Origin: an uncultured bacterium
Lineage (GTDB): Bacteria; Bacillota; Clostridia; Lachnospirales; Lachnospiraceae
Direction of reading: 5' to 3'
NCBI GenBank assembly: GCA_947073545.1
Contig: CAMTMP010000017.1
Location: 1-64,000, forward strand
DNA: 64,000 nt
The stretch's first letter is position 1. Each line of letters starts with the position of its first letter. Shown piece by piece: positions 44,117 through 53,650 of the stretch. Position numbers and translations under genes: made by a program. A model generated the notes under the pieces. That model searched no databases. It saw only the letters and a program-made list of their open reading frames with translations, and was not told the DNA's origin.

Positions 44117-45562
44117 ATGAAAAAAATTTTATTTGTCGCGTCGGAGGGCGTACCTTTTATCAAAACAGGCGGGTTGGCGGACGTGGTCGGCTCTCTGCCC
44201 AAGTGTATTGACAAGCAGTATTTTGACGTGCGGGTGATTCTGCCGAAGTATACCTGTATGAAGCAGGAAATGAAGGATAAGCTCACCTACAAAACCCATT
44301 TTTACATGGATTTCCACTGGAAAGAGGAGTATGTGGGGATTCTTGAGGCGGAAGTCGACGGGGTGAAGTATTATTTTATTGATAACGAGAGTTATTTTAA
44401 CGGCTTTCAGCCTTACAGCGACAACGCGCTGTTTGAGATTGAAAAGTATGCCTTTTTCTGTAAGGCGGCGCTGTGCATTCTCCCGGTGATTGATTTCAGA
44501 CCTGATCTGATTCACTGCCATGACTGGCAGACCGGTCTGATTCCGGTATACTTAAAAGAACGTTTCCAAGGCGGGGAGTTCTATCGTGGTATTAAGACCG
44601 TGATGACGATCCACAACCTGAAGTTCCAGGGTAAGTGGAGTGTGAAGGAAGTCAAGGAGATTACGGGGCTGCCGGGATATTTCTTTACGGCGGATAAGCT
44701 GGAGGCATACAAGGATGCAAACCTCTTAAAGGGCGGTCTGGTCTATGCGGACGCTATCACTACGGTGAGCGACACCTACGCGGAGGAGATTAAGACGGCG
44801 TTCTACGGCGAGGGTTTAAACGGCCTGCTCTGTGCGAGGGCCGGGGATCTGCGCGGTATCGTGAACGGCATCGATTATGATGATTTTAATCCGGAGACGG
44901 ATAAGCACATAGATTTCAAATACAATGCGGCTAATTTCCGCAAAGAAAAAGTAAAGAATAAGCGCGCGCTGCAGGAGCAGCTCGGGTTAAATCAGGACGA
45001 AAAGGCTATGATGCTGGGCATTGTGTCGAGACTGACTGGACAGAAGGGCTTCGATCTCATTGCCTATATCATGGATGAACTGTGTCAGGATAATGTACAG
45101 GTCGTGGTGCTCGGTACAGGTGAAGAGCAGTACGAAAACATGTTCCGTCACTTTGACTGGAAGTACCACGGCAAAGTGTCGGCGAACATTTACTATTCGG
45201 ATGCGCTTTCCCATAAGATCTATGCGGCAAGCGATGCGTTCCTTATGCCGTCTCTATTTGAACCCTGCGGCTTGAGCCAGTTGATGTCCCTGCGCTACGG
45301 CACGGTGCCCATTGTGCGGGAGACCGGCGGTCTGAAAGATACCGTACAGGCATATAATGAGTACGAGGGTACGGGTACAGGCTTCAGCTTTACGAATTAC
45401 AACGCCCATGAGATGCTTGGCACGATCCGTTACGCGGAGCATATCTATTATGATAAGAAGCGGGAGTGGAATAAGATCGTGGACAGAGGCATGGCGGCTG
45501 ACTTCTCGTGGCATGTTTCCGCGAAGAAATATCAGGAAATGTATGACTGGCTGATTGGATAG
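44117..45562 (+). CDS. glgA: glycogen synthase (ADP-glucose)
   Basis: 481-aa GT5 glycosyltransferase that extends alpha-1,4-glucan from ADP-glucose. The N-terminal substrate loop KTGGLADVVGSLPK, CHDWQTGLIPVYL and the C-terminal FEPCGLSQLMSLRYGT motif are diagnostic. TTGGAGGG precedes the ATG. No other glg gene is next to it. A possible -10 TATACT lies about 65 bp upstream. Confidence 0.96.
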   Translation: MKKILFVASEGVPFIKTGGLADVVGSLPKCIDKQYFDVRVILPKYTCMKQEMKDKLTYKTHFYMDFHWKEEYVGILEAEVDGVKYYFIDNESYFNGFQPYSDNALFEIEKYAFFCKAALCILPVIDFRPDLIHCHDWQTGLIPVYLKERFQGGEFYRGIKTVMTIHNLKFQGKWSVKEVKEITGLPGYFFTADKLEAYKDANLLKGGLVYADAITTVSDTYAEEIKTAFYGEGLNGLLCARAGDLRGIVNGIDYDDFNPETDKHIDFKYNAANFRKEKVKNKRALQEQLGLNQDEKAMMLGIVSRLTGQKGFDLIAYIMDELCQDNVQVVVLGTGEEQYENMFRHFDWKYHGKVSANIYYSDALSHKIYAASDAFLMPSLFEPCGLSQLMSLRYGTVPIVRETGGLKDTVQAYNEYEGTGTGFSFTNYNAHEMLGTIRYAEHIYYDKKREWNKIVDRGMAADFSWHVSAKKYQEMYDWLIG

Positions 45563-45566
45563 GGAC

Positions 45567-47276
45567 ATGGAAGATCCGAAGAAAAAGAGCACGTTTGTGT
45601 TTCAGGCGGGCATTCTGGCAGCAGCCGGAATGCTCGTCAAAGTGATCGGTCTGATATACAGAAGTCCGCTCCTTTCTATTATAGGAATCGAGGGGAACGG
45701 GTATTACAACTCGGCGATCAACATTTATACAATTATATTATTGGTTTCCTCCTACAGCATCCCCTCGGCGATTTCGAAGGTGATCGCCCAGCGGCTTGCG
45801 TTTAAGGAATACCGGAATGCACAGAGGGTTTTTGTCTGTGCACTTCTCTATGTTCTGGTAGTGGGCGGCGCTGCCTCGATTCTGACATTCGTGGGAGCGC
45901 CTTTTCTCGTGGGAAAGAATCAAAATGCGGTGGTGGCGCTTCGTGTGCTGTCGCCGACTATCTTTTTTTCCGGATTTCTCGGTGTGTTCCGCGGTTTTTT
46001 TCAGGCCCACGGCTCCATGGTGCACACTTCTATCTCGCAGGTACTTGAACAGATTTTGAATGCGGCGGTCAGTATTCTGGCGGCAAAGCTCCTGATCGGG
46101 CTTGTCGCGGACGGGGATGCCACCACGCGCGCCATCTACGGTTCGGCGGGGTCTGCTCTGGGGACAGGCGCGGGGGTGCTGGCCGGGTTTCTTTTCATGT
46201 TCGGCATGTATCGATTGAACGGCGGCGTGATCAAAAGGCGGGCGGCGCGTGACAAGAGCTGGCATGAGGAGAGCTATAAAGAAATTTTCAAGGTGATTTT
46301 TACGATCGTTACGCCTTTTATTCTGAGTACCTTCATCTATAACTGTACGACGGTGGTCAACATGACGATTTATTATCACGTCATGGATTATAAGAAAGTG
46401 GATGCGATATTGGCGAGCAACCATTACGGTATTTTTTCCGGGCTTGCGGTGGCCGTGGTAAACATTCCGATCGCCATTGCCTCCGCCATGTCTTCCGCCA
46501 TTATTCCGGGTGTGGCGGCATCCTATGTGAAGGGAACGATTGCGCAGACGAGAACACAGGTGACCCGGGCGATCCAGATGACTATGCTGATCGCGATTCC
46601 GGCGGCGGTGGGAATCGCCGTGCTGCCGCGTCCTATCATGCAGTTTATTTTTCCCCAGAAGGAATCGCTGGATATTGCCTCGGGACTCTTGGCGGCGCTG
46701 TCTGTGACTGTCGTGCTCTACAGCCTCTCGACGCTGACCAATGCGGTTTTGCAGGGAATCGGTAAGGTGAATACGCCGGTAATCCACGCGTCGGCTGCGC
46801 TGGTGATTCAGGTGGCGGGTCTGATCGCACTTCTGCTATATACGGATTTGGACTTGTATGCGCTGGCGGCGGCTAACGCCATCTATTCCTTTGTGATGTG
46901 CGTCCTGAACCATATGTCCGTGCGAAAGCATCTGGAATACCGCATAGATGTGGTGAAGCTCTTTCTTAAGCCATTGTTTTCGGCGGTTATCATGGGAGCG
47001 GCGGTTTTCGGCGTTTACCAAGGGCTGATTCTTCTGATCCCGGTGAGCCGGGTGGTACTGCTCATTGCCATCGGCATCGGGGTGTGCGTTTACGGCGCGG
47101 TGCTGCTTTTGATCGGCGGGGTAAGCAGGGAGGAACTGCTGGCCTTTCCCAAGGGGTATACGCTGGCGCATATCGCAGAAAAATTACACATGTTATCTGA
47201 TGAACCTGAGAGAAAAAGGAAAAAGAAGAGGAGAAAAAAGAAGAAAAAGCGGAAGAAGGGGCGTGCTGCTTTATGA
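45567..47276 (+). CDS. polysaccharide/lipid flippase of the MOP superfamily (SpoVB/MurJ-like)
   Basis: 569-aa polytopic protein with about 14 membrane segments, starting FVFQAGILAAAGMLVKVIGL with the GxxxY-P family pattern LIYRSPLLSIIGIEGNGYYN nearby. SpoVB and related Clostridia proteins transport lipid-linked glycan or peptidoglycan precursors across the membrane; which one applies here is undecided. It ends in a dense basic tail of about 20 residues, almost all Lys/Arg (about 548-566), unusual for the family. It overlaps the next gene by 4 bp. Confidence 0.85.
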   Translation: MEDPKKKSTFVFQAGILAAAGMLVKVIGLIYRSPLLSIIGIEGNGYYNSAINIYTIILLVSSYSIPSAISKVIAQRLAFKEYRNAQRVFVCALLYVLVVGGAASILTFVGAPFLVGKNQNAVVALRVLSPTIFFSGFLGVFRGFFQAHGSMVHTSISQVLEQILNAAVSILAAKLLIGLVADGDATTRAIYGSAGSALGTGAGVLAGFLFMFGMYRLNGGVIKRRAARDKSWHEESYKEIFKVIFTIVTPFILSTFIYNCTTVVNMTIYYHVMDYKKVDAILASNHYGIFSGLAVAVVNIPIAIASAMSSAIIPGVAASYVKGTIAQTRTQVTRAIQMTMLIAIPAAVGIAVLPRPIMQFIFPQKESLDIASGLLAALSVTVVLYSLSTLTNAVLQGIGKVNTPVIHASAALVIQVAGLIALLLYTDLDLYALAAANAIYSFVMCVLNHMSVRKHLEYRIDVVKLFLKPLFSAVIMGAAVFGVYQGLILLIPVSRVVLLIAIGIGVCVYGAVLLLIGGVSREELLAFPKGYTLAHIAEKLHMLSDEPERKRKKKRRKKKKKRKKGRAAL

Positions 47277-48100
47277 GAAAGAGAATGTGGTTTCCTGTGC
47301 TTTTGCTTTGTCTTGCGCTTACGCTGACAGGCTGTAGCGAAGAAGAAAGCGGCGGTTTTCTGCAAATGACAATTTTGGATACTGGAAAATCGGACTGTAT
47401 CGTGATAGAGGCGGGGGAGAGCGTCATAGTGAACGATACGGCGGATGCGGACGACGCGGCGGCGATCTGCGCTTTTCTGGATGAGCGGGGAAAAACGCGG
47501 ATTGAATATGTGATTTTGAGCCATTTTGACAAGGACCATATCGGCAGTGCGGCGGACCTGCTTTCCCGGTATGAGGTGGGCTGCGTGCTGATGCCGGATT
47601 ATGAGGAGGACTCGGAAACGTATATTTCGCTGATGCAGGCGATTGAGGAGACGGACACGGCTTATGAGCGGCTGAAAAAGGATGTTTCCTTCTCTGTGGA
47701 AGGGGTTTCCTTTTATGTGGATGCGCCCCGCGAGGACGATTATGAGAACGATAACAACTATTCTTTGATAACATGTGTTATAAATGGAGAGAACCGATTC
47801 CTGCTGATGGGGGACGCCAAGAAAATACGGACGGGGGAGTTTCTTTCCTCTGCGATGGCGAGGGAGCGGTATGATCTGATCAAGATGCCCCATCACGGGA
47901 ATTACACAAAGAATCTGGAAACTCTGTTTGAGACGGCGAAGCCCCGTTATGCCGTCCTCACCCCGGACCCGGAGCGTCTGCGGGTGGAGGAGGAGACGGT
48001 GGGATTGCTGGACGAATTTGGCTGTGAAGCGTATTACACGGATGAAGGGGCAGTCACCGTCGTATCTGACGGCAGTCAGGTACATGTGAGCCAGTTCTAA
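47273..48100 (+). CDS. metallo-beta-lactamase-fold lipoprotein (ComEC C-terminal-like)
   Basis: 275 aa. Lipobox LTGC with Cys21. The metal motif HxDxDH is SHFDKDH (84-89), followed by LLMGDAKK and MPHHGNYTKN, matching the hydrolase domain of ComEC and related secreted enzymes rather than true beta-lactamases. It may degrade a nucleic acid or phosphodiester outside the cell; not demonstrated. ATGA overlap with the flippase gene shows coupled translation. Confidence 0.85.
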   Translation: MRKRMWFPVLLLCLALTLTGCSEEESGGFLQMTILDTGKSDCIVIEAGESVIVNDTADADDAAAICAFLDERGKTRIEYVILSHFDKDHIGSAADLLSRYEVGCVLMPDYEEDSETYISLMQAIEETDTAYERLKKDVSFSVEGVSFYVDAPREDDYENDNNYSLITCVINGENRFLLMGDAKKIRTGEFLSSAMARERYDLIKMPHHGNYTKNLETLFETAKPRYAVLTPDPERLRVEEETVGLLDEFGCEAYYTDEGAVTVVSDGSQVHVSQF

Positions 48101-48117
48101 ACTCTTTTGGCGGTTTT

Positions 48118-49920
48118 TCAGGAAAATTCGGAAAGACCTGAGATGTCGGAGTCGATCGCCATGGAGTAGTTGGTGTAGTACACCACGAACCCCGGCTTGG
48201 CTCCAGCCGGTTTTTTCACATGCTTTTTCTGCACATAGTCGATTTCCACCTTATCCTGCTCGCGCCCTTTGGAATAGTAGGCGGCAAGTTTTGCGGCTTC
48301 CTCGAAGGCGCGGTCCGGCACCTCGGCGCCCTCGGTTTTTAACACCACATGGGAACCGGGAATCTGCTTGGCGTGGAACCACCAGTCGCCCCCGTTTGCG
48401 AACTTGAAGGTGAGCTCGTCGTTCTGGAAGTTATTTTTCCCCACATAGATATGGAAACCGTCGCTGCTGATATAATGGAAGGGTTTGCTGGTGATCTTTA
48501 CTTTTTTGGAGCCGCTCTTTCTGCGGATGTAGCCGCTCTCAATCAGTTCTTCACGGATCTGCACCAGATCTTCCTCCTGCATGGCGATATCCAGCGCGGC
48601 GAGAATCGATTCAAGATGCCCGATCTCTTCTTTGACCTGAACGGTCAATTCCGAAAGCGCCTCGTAGGTCCGCTTCAGTTTCCCGTACTTATCAAAATAT
48701 TTCTGTGCGTTTTCCTGCGGTGTCAGGGTGTTGTCCAGAGGGATCGTGATGGTCTCATTGGTATAATAATTGAGCGCCTCCATGGATTTTGCCTCCGGAT
48801 TCACGTTGTAGCCGTAGGTGTTGATCAGCTCGCCGTAAACTTTGTATTTGTCTCTTTTTTCCGTGTCCTTCATCTGCCGCATTTGTAAGTCGTATTTCTT
48901 TACGTTGCGCTCCAGAGCAGTCTGGACGATCTTTCGCAGATCCGCGGATTTCTGGCGGATGCGGGTTACTACGCTTCGCTCCGCGTAGTAGCGTTGCAGC
49001 ACGTCACTGATAGATTCACAGGACTGCACGGCCTTATCTGCGTATAGGGTCAGGGGAAACGCCGCGTACTCAAGAGGTTCCCTGCCGTTGTAGACGATAA
49101 CGGGGGAAAAGTTTCCTGCGGCGGTCTGGTTCATCATGGCTGACAGGGTTTCGTATAACGCTTGCAGCGATGCTTCCTCCAGCACGTTGGCAGGCCTGTC
49201 CGCGTCGATGCCTGCCCGGTAGCATATCTCCTGTGCTATAATGGGAGAAAGGCCCGTGTATGTGGTGTACAGCGCCTTATAAAGTGGCATGGGTTTTTCC
49301 CTCATATGTCCGCATAGGTTACCATAATTTATTGTTTCGCAGTCCTCCGGCGCTTTGATAAAGCGAGGTATAGATTCGCGTGTATATTGGTCGGAAAACC
49401 GCAGGGGGTTCTGCTTATCCTGGGTCTGCGGGAGAAAGTAGGTACGGCCGGGCAGAACCTCCCGCACGGAGCTGACCATGCCTGAAATATGTTTGATACT
49501 GTCTATGATCTGGTCTTTGTCGTCGCAGAAGATAATGTTGCTGTGTTTGCCCATGATCTCCACGATCAGTTTTTTCTCACATAAGTCGCCCAGTTCGTTT
49601 AAGTGCTCCATATGCAGATGGATGGCGCGCTCGAGCCCGGGCTGGGAGATGGCGGTGATGCGGGCGTTCTGCAGGTGCTTTCGCAGCAGCATACAAAAGC
49701 CCGGCGCGGTCATGGGGCTTGGTTTGTTGTTCTGCGTCAGATATACCATGGGGAGGGAGGCGTCAGCCGACAACAGCAGGCGGTACTGGCTGCCATTGTT
49801 TTTGATGGTGAGCAGCAGCTCGTCGTTTTCCGGCTGGGCGATTTTGTAGATGCGTCCGCCGAGAAGCGTTTCCGAAAGTTCCCTTGTGATATTTGCAATG
49901 GTGATACCGTCAAATGCCAT
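48118..49920 (-). CDS. rqcH: RqcH (Rqc2/NFACT family, formerly fibronectin-binding protein A)
   Basis: 600-aa NFACT protein. The N-terminal domain begins MAFDGITIANITRELSETLL with GGRIYKIAQPENDELLLTI, a long coiled coil lies near 290-440, and the NFACT-R domain near 460-570 includes GGDWWFHAKQIPGSHVVLK. In B. subtilis RqcH binds stalled 50S subunits and directs alanine tailing of nascent chains. Convergent with the lipoprotein gene and divergent from yicC. Confidence 0.95.
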   Translation of the reverse strand: MAFDGITIANITRELSETLLGGRIYKIAQPENDELLLTIKNNGSQYRLLLSADASLPMVYLTQNNKPSPMTAPGFCMLLRKHLQNARITAISQPGLERAIHLHMEHLNELGDLCEKKLIVEIMGKHSNIIFCDDKDQIIDSIKHISGMVSSVREVLPGRTYFLPQTQDKQNPLRFSDQYTRESIPRFIKAPEDCETINYGNLCGHMREKPMPLYKALYTTYTGLSPIIAQEICYRAGIDADRPANVLEEASLQALYETLSAMMNQTAAGNFSPVIVYNGREPLEYAAFPLTLYADKAVQSCESISDVLQRYYAERSVVTRIRQKSADLRKIVQTALERNVKKYDLQMRQMKDTEKRDKYKVYGELINTYGYNVNPEAKSMEALNYYTNETITIPLDNTLTPQENAQKYFDKYGKLKRTYEALSELTVQVKEEIGHLESILAALDIAMQEEDLVQIREELIESGYIRRKSGSKKVKITSKPFHYISSDGFHIYVGKNNFQNDELTFKFANGGDWWFHAKQIPGSHVVLKTEGAEVPDRAFEEAAKLAAYYSKGREQDKVEIDYVQKKHVKKPAGAKPGFVVYYTNYSMAIDSDISGLSEFS

Positions 49921-50045
49921 AATCTTTCCCTCTTTTTTCTATATTTTGGTGCGTTCCTTACTATAGCATAAACGGCGTTTCTTTTCAATCGCCGTCGGTT
50001 TCTCCGCTGTCGCTTTTTTGGTTAAAACAGCGCCGTTTCTCTTTC

Positions 50046-50074
50046 TTGACTATTTTTTCTCTTTACACTATAAT
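50046..50074 (+). promoter_or_regulatory. sigma-A promoter of the yicC-remA-gmk-rpoZ run
   Basis: TTGACT (50046-50051), 17-bp spacer, TATAAT (50069-50074): the best consensus promoter in the window. The start near 50081 gives a leader of about 120 nt that contains the structured repeat at 50115-50180. The rest of the 49921-50200 gap holds the short minus-strand leader of rqcH. Confidence 0.85.
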
Positions 50075-50114
50075 AAAAACTGTATGCGTGGGTCTTTTTC
50101 CGCGCGGGAGGGAC

Positions 50115-50180
50115 GTAAACAGCGAATGAGAGATGCGAAGCATCCTGAATCTGCTTAGGCAGTGGAAGCGTAAAGTTTAC
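50115..50180 (+). repeat. short structured repeat, family 2 copy 1
   Basis: GTAAAC (50115-50120) pairs with GTTTAC (50175-50180); inside is GATGC-GAA-GCATC (50132-50144) followed by CTGAATC. The pattern GTAAAC, GAGA-TG, GAAGCAT-CT, GAATC also occurs at 57259-57296. It lies in the leader of the yicC run. Confidence 0.55.
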
Positions 50181-50200
50181 ATTTTAAGAGAAAGAAGAGT

Positions 50201-51085
50201 ATGACAATGATTAAGAGCATGACCGGATTCGGAAGAAGTGAAGTGGCAGAGGGCGCGCGCAAGATTACCGTGGAAATGAAGTCCGTCAACCACAGGTATC
50301 TCGACGTCAGTATCAAGATGCCGAAAAAACTGAATTTCTTTGAGACGGCGATCAGAGCCGAGCTCAAGAACTATATTCAGAGGGGGAAGGTGGATCTTTT
50401 CATCACCTATGAGGACATGACGGAATCTAATCTCTGTGTGAAATATAACAGGGAGCTGGCGGCGGAATATATGAAATATCTCTGGCAGATGTCGGAGGAT
50501 TTTTCACTGGACAACGACGTGCGGGTATCCACGTTGTCCCGGTATCCGGAAGTGCTGACCATGGAAGAACAGAATGTCAATGAGGAGGAGCTTTGGCAGT
50601 TTTTGGAGAAGGCAGTGCGCATCGCATCGCAGGACTTTGTGGAGACGAGAATCAAGGAGGGCGAAAACATCCGCGATGATCTGCTGGCGAAGCTGAACGT
50701 GATGCTCGCAGGGGTGGAATTTATCGAGCACCGCGCGCCGCAGATTATAAAAGAGTACAGGCAGAGGCTTAAGGATAAGGTGAAGGAGCTTCTGGAGGAC
50801 ACCCAGATCGACGAGACCAGACTGTTGACGGAGGTGACGATCTTTGCGGATAAGGTGTGCGTGGACGAGGAACTGGTGCGCCTGAGGAGTCATATTACCA
50901 CCATGAAGGAAGACCTTGCCGGTGGCGGCAGTATCGGACGCAAGCTGGATTTTTTGGCGCAGGAAATGAACCGGGAGGCCAATACGATTCTTTCAAAGAC
51001 TACCGATCTGGAGACTTCGAACAGGGCGATCGAATTAAAGACAGAGATTGAGAAGGTACGGGAACAGATACAGAATATCGAGTAA
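50201..51085 (+). CDS. yicC: YicC family endoribonuclease-like protein
   Basis: 294 aa. IKSMTGFGRSEV at the N terminus and the C-terminal LDFLAQEMNREANTILSKT with GRKLDF nearby are diagnostic of YicC. Family members have been reported to act as RNases with a role in small-RNA decay in E. coli; the role in Clostridia is less clear. The order yicC-remA-gmk-rpoZ is conserved in Firmicutes. An in-frame second ATG at 50207 is an alternative start. Confidence 0.94.
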   Translation: MTMIKSMTGFGRSEVAEGARKITVEMKSVNHRYLDVSIKMPKKLNFFETAIRAELKNYIQRGKVDLFITYEDMTESNLCVKYNRELAAEYMKYLWQMSEDFSLDNDVRVSTLSRYPEVLTMEEQNVNEEELWQFLEKAVRIASQDFVETRIKEGENIRDDLLAKLNVMLAGVEFIEHRAPQIIKEYRQRLKDKVKELLEDTQIDETRLLTEVTIFADKVCVDEELVRLRSHITTMKEDLAGGGSIGRKLDFLAQEMNREANTILSKTTDLETSNRAIELKTEIEKVREQIQNIE

Positions 51086-51095
51086 GGATACTGCT

Positions 51096-51356
51096 ATGGG
51101 TAAACTGATTCATATAGGTTTTGGCAATGTGGTAAACACAGGGAAGATTATCGCAATAGTCAGCCCCGATTCCGCGCCGGTGAAGCGCATGGTGCAGAAG
51201 GCGAAGGAGACGGGAATGGCGATCGACGCCACGCAGGGGCGTCGAACCAAGGCGGTGCTGGTGATGGAAAACAGCCAGATCGTTCTTTCGGCGCTTCTTC
51301 CGGAAACCATATCGGGCAGGGCACAGACTGAGGATGGACAGACTGATGAGGAATAA
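51096..51356 (+). CDS. remA: DUF370 family protein, RemA-like DNA-binding regulator
   Basis: 86 aa. MGKLIHIGFGNVVNTGKIIA and SPDSAPVKRMVQKAKETGMA followed by ATQGRRTKAVLVMENSQIVLS define the family. RemA in Bacillus activates matrix and osmoprotection genes and forms ring-like oligomers. Start ATG 51096 has GTAAGGA upstream. Its 3' end overlaps the gmk start by 23 bp. Confidence 0.9.
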   Translation: MGKLIHIGFGNVVNTGKIIAIVSPDSAPVKRMVQKAKETGMAIDATQGRRTKAVLVMENSQIVLSALLPETISGRAQTEDGQTDEE

Positions 51357-51969
51357 TGAAGGGATATTGATCGTAGTCTCCGGCTTTTCGGGGGCAGGCA
51401 AGGGTACTTTGATGAAGAGACTGGTGGAGGAGTACGAAGGTTATGCGCTTTCCATATCGGCGACTACCAGACCGCCGCGGCCGGGGGAGGAGGACGGCAG
51501 GGAATACTTTTTCCTGTCAAGGGAGCAGTTTGAGAAGCGGATTGCGGAACATGCCCTGATCGAGCACGCAGAGTACTGCGGCAATTACTACGGGACGCCC
51601 CGGGATTATGTGGAGAAGAAGCTGTCTGAGGGCCGCGATGTGATTCTTGAGATTGAGATTCAGGGAGCGCTTAAGATTAAGGAGCAGTATCCTGATGCGC
51701 TTCTGCTGTTTGTATCGACGCCTGATGCGGCAGAGCTGCGGCGCAGGCTTTCAGGACGGGGAACGGAGACGGAAGAGGTCATTCAAAAGAGACTCTGCCG
51801 CGCGGCGAGGGAGGCCGAAGGGATAGAGATATATGACTATATTGTGATAAACGACGATTTGGAAACCTGCGTGAAGGAGCTTCATGGAATTATCGCTGCT
51901 GCGCACCATGCGCCTGGGCGGAATGGAGAATTTATAAAGAAAATGAGGAGAGAATTGGAGGAGAATTAA
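51334..51969 (+). CDS. gmk: guanylate kinase
   Basis: 211-aa enzyme phosphorylating GMP to GDP. Walker A is SGFSGAGKGTLMKRL; SATTRPPRPGEEDGREYFF binds GMP. Overlaps remA at the 5' end and shares a base with the rpoZ start (TAATG). ATG 51346 is an alternative start. Provides guanine nucleotides; co-encoded omega links it to transcription in gene order only. Confidence 0.96.
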   Translation: MDRLMRNNEGILIVVSGFSGAGKGTLMKRLVEEYEGYALSISATTRPPRPGEEDGREYFFLSREQFEKRIAEHALIEHAEYCGNYYGTPRDYVEKKLSEGRDVILEIEIQGALKIKEQYPDALLLFVSTPDAAELRRRLSGRGTETEEVIQKRLCRAAREAEGIEIYDYIVINDDLETCVKELHGIIAAAHHAPGRNGEFIKKMRRELEEN

Positions 51970-52292
51970 TGTTACATCCATCTTATGCAGATTTGATTAA
52001 GGTAGTAAACAGTGGAGTGGAAGAGGGAGAAGACCCGGTAGTAAGCAGCCGTTACTCGATCGTGATGGCCACATCGAAGCGGGCAAGACAGATCATCGCC
52101 GGTGATGACGAGCTGGTGGACGGCAGAGGCAAAAAACCGTTATCTGTGGCCGTGGAGGAACTGAATCAGGGCAAAATACAGATTCTGACGGATGAGGCTG
52201 CGGAATCTGAAACAGAAGTTTCTGAGGCGGAAGGCGCACAGGAGAGCGAAGAGGCGGCGGAAACGGAGGCGGATGCCGCTGACGGGGAGTAA
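51969..52292 (+). CDS. rpoZ: RNA polymerase omega subunit
   Basis: 107 aa. MLHPSYADLIKVVNSG and SRYSIVMATSKRARQIIAG are the omega core; an acidic Glu/Ala tail (about 75-107) extends it. It helps assemble RNA polymerase. Followed by rimO after 14 bp. Confidence 0.94.
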   Translation: MLHPSYADLIKVVNSGVEEGEDPVVSSRYSIVMATSKRARQIIAGDDELVDGRGKKPLSVAVEELNQGKIQILTDEAAESETEVSEAEGAQESEEAAETEADAADGE

Positions 52293-52306
52293 CGGGTATT
52301 TATTCT

Positions 52307-53650
52307 ATGAAAAAAAAGGTACTGTTCCAGTCTCTGGGATGTGATAAAAATCTGGTGGATTCCGAGATGATGCTCGGTATGCTGGCGGAGAAGGGCTATT
52401 GTTTTACGGATGACGAAGACGAAGCGGACGCCGTGGTGGTGAATACCTGCTGTTTCATTGGCGATGCCAAGGAGGAGAGCGTCAACACCATTCTGGAGAT
52501 GGCGGAACTTAAGAAAAGCGGGCGGGTAAAAGCGCTCGTTGTAACGGGCTGTCTGGCGCAGAGATATCAGGAGGAGATCCGGGAAGAGATCGAGGAAGTG
52601 GACGCCGTGATCGGCACCTCCGCCATAGAGGAGCTGCCCGCTGTTTTGGACGCGGCGTTTGCGGGAAAGGCCGGGGACTGTTACCACAGTCTTGAGGAGA
52701 AGCCACTAACCGGCCAAAAGCGCATACTGACCACAGGCGGCCACTATGCCTATCTGAAAATAGCGGAGGGGTGCGATAAACACTGCACTTACTGTATTAT
52801 TCCGAAAGTGCGCGGATCTTACAGGAGCGTCCCTATGGACAGTCTGCTTAGGGAAGCGCAGGCGCTTTCGGAGCAGGGCGTGAAGGAACTGATTCTGGTG
52901 GCCCAGGAGACCACGGTCTACGGACAGGATATTTACGGACATAAGGCTCTGCCGGAGCTTTTGGAACGGCTCTGCCGGATAGAGGGACTTGTATGGATCA
53001 GGATTTTGTACTGTTATCCGGAAGAGATAGACGACGAGCTGATTCAGGTAATTCGGAGAGAGGAAAAAATCTGTCATTACCTTGACATACCGGTGCAGCA
53101 TGCCTCGGATTCCATATTACAGCGCATGGGAAGAAGGACGGACCGGGAAGAGTTGACTGAGATAGTCATCAGACTGCGCCGGGAAATTCCGGATATCTGT
53201 CTGCGAACCACACTGATTGCGGGATTTCCGGGGGAGACGGAGGAGGATTTCGAAACCCTTCTAGACTTTGTGGAAGAGACGGCTTTTGACCGGCTGGGCG
53301 TCTTTCCCTACTCGCAGGAGGAGGACACACCGGCGGCAAAAATGCCAGACCAGATACCCGACGAGGTAAAAGCGGCGCGCTGCGACGAGCTGATGGCGCT
53401 GCAGCAGGAGATCGCCTTTGAAGCGGCAGCCGACATGGAAGGACGTCTCGTGACGGCCATGATTGAAGGTAAAGCGGCGGACGAGGATGTCTATGTAGCG
53501 AGAACTTATAAGGATGCGCCGGATGTGGACGGGTATTTGTTTGTACAGACGGACAGGGAGCTGATGACCGGCGATTTTGTGCAGGTCAGAATTACAGGTT
53601 CCTACGAATATGATTTGATGGGAGAGTTGGAAAATGAATCTGCCGAATAA
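52307..53650 (+). CDS. rimO: ribosomal protein S12 methylthiotransferase RimO
   Basis: 447-aa radical-SAM enzyme that methylthiolates an Asp of ribosomal protein S12. The N-terminal UPF0004 domain has Cys in SLGCDKN, NTCCF and TGCLAQRY; the radical SAM CxxxCxxC is CDKHCTYCIIPKVRGSYRS; a TRAM domain ends the protein. CDKN rather than the MiaB pattern supports RimO. Overlaps pgsA by 17 bp. Confidence 0.96.
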   Translation: MKKKVLFQSLGCDKNLVDSEMMLGMLAEKGYCFTDDEDEADAVVVNTCCFIGDAKEESVNTILEMAELKKSGRVKALVVTGCLAQRYQEEIREEIEEVDAVIGTSAIEELPAVLDAAFAGKAGDCYHSLEEKPLTGQKRILTTGGHYAYLKIAEGCDKHCTYCIIPKVRGSYRSVPMDSLLREAQALSEQGVKELILVAQETTVYGQDIYGHKALPELLERLCRIEGLVWIRILYCYPEEIDDELIQVIRREEKICHYLDIPVQHASDSILQRMGRRTDREELTEIVIRLRREIPDICLRTTLIAGFPGETEEDFETLLDFVEETAFDRLGVFPYSQEEDTPAAKMPDQIPDEVKAARCDELMALQQEIAFEAAADMEGRLVTAMIEGKAADEDVYVARTYKDAPDVDGYLFVQTDRELMTGDFVQVRITGSYEYDLMGELENESAE

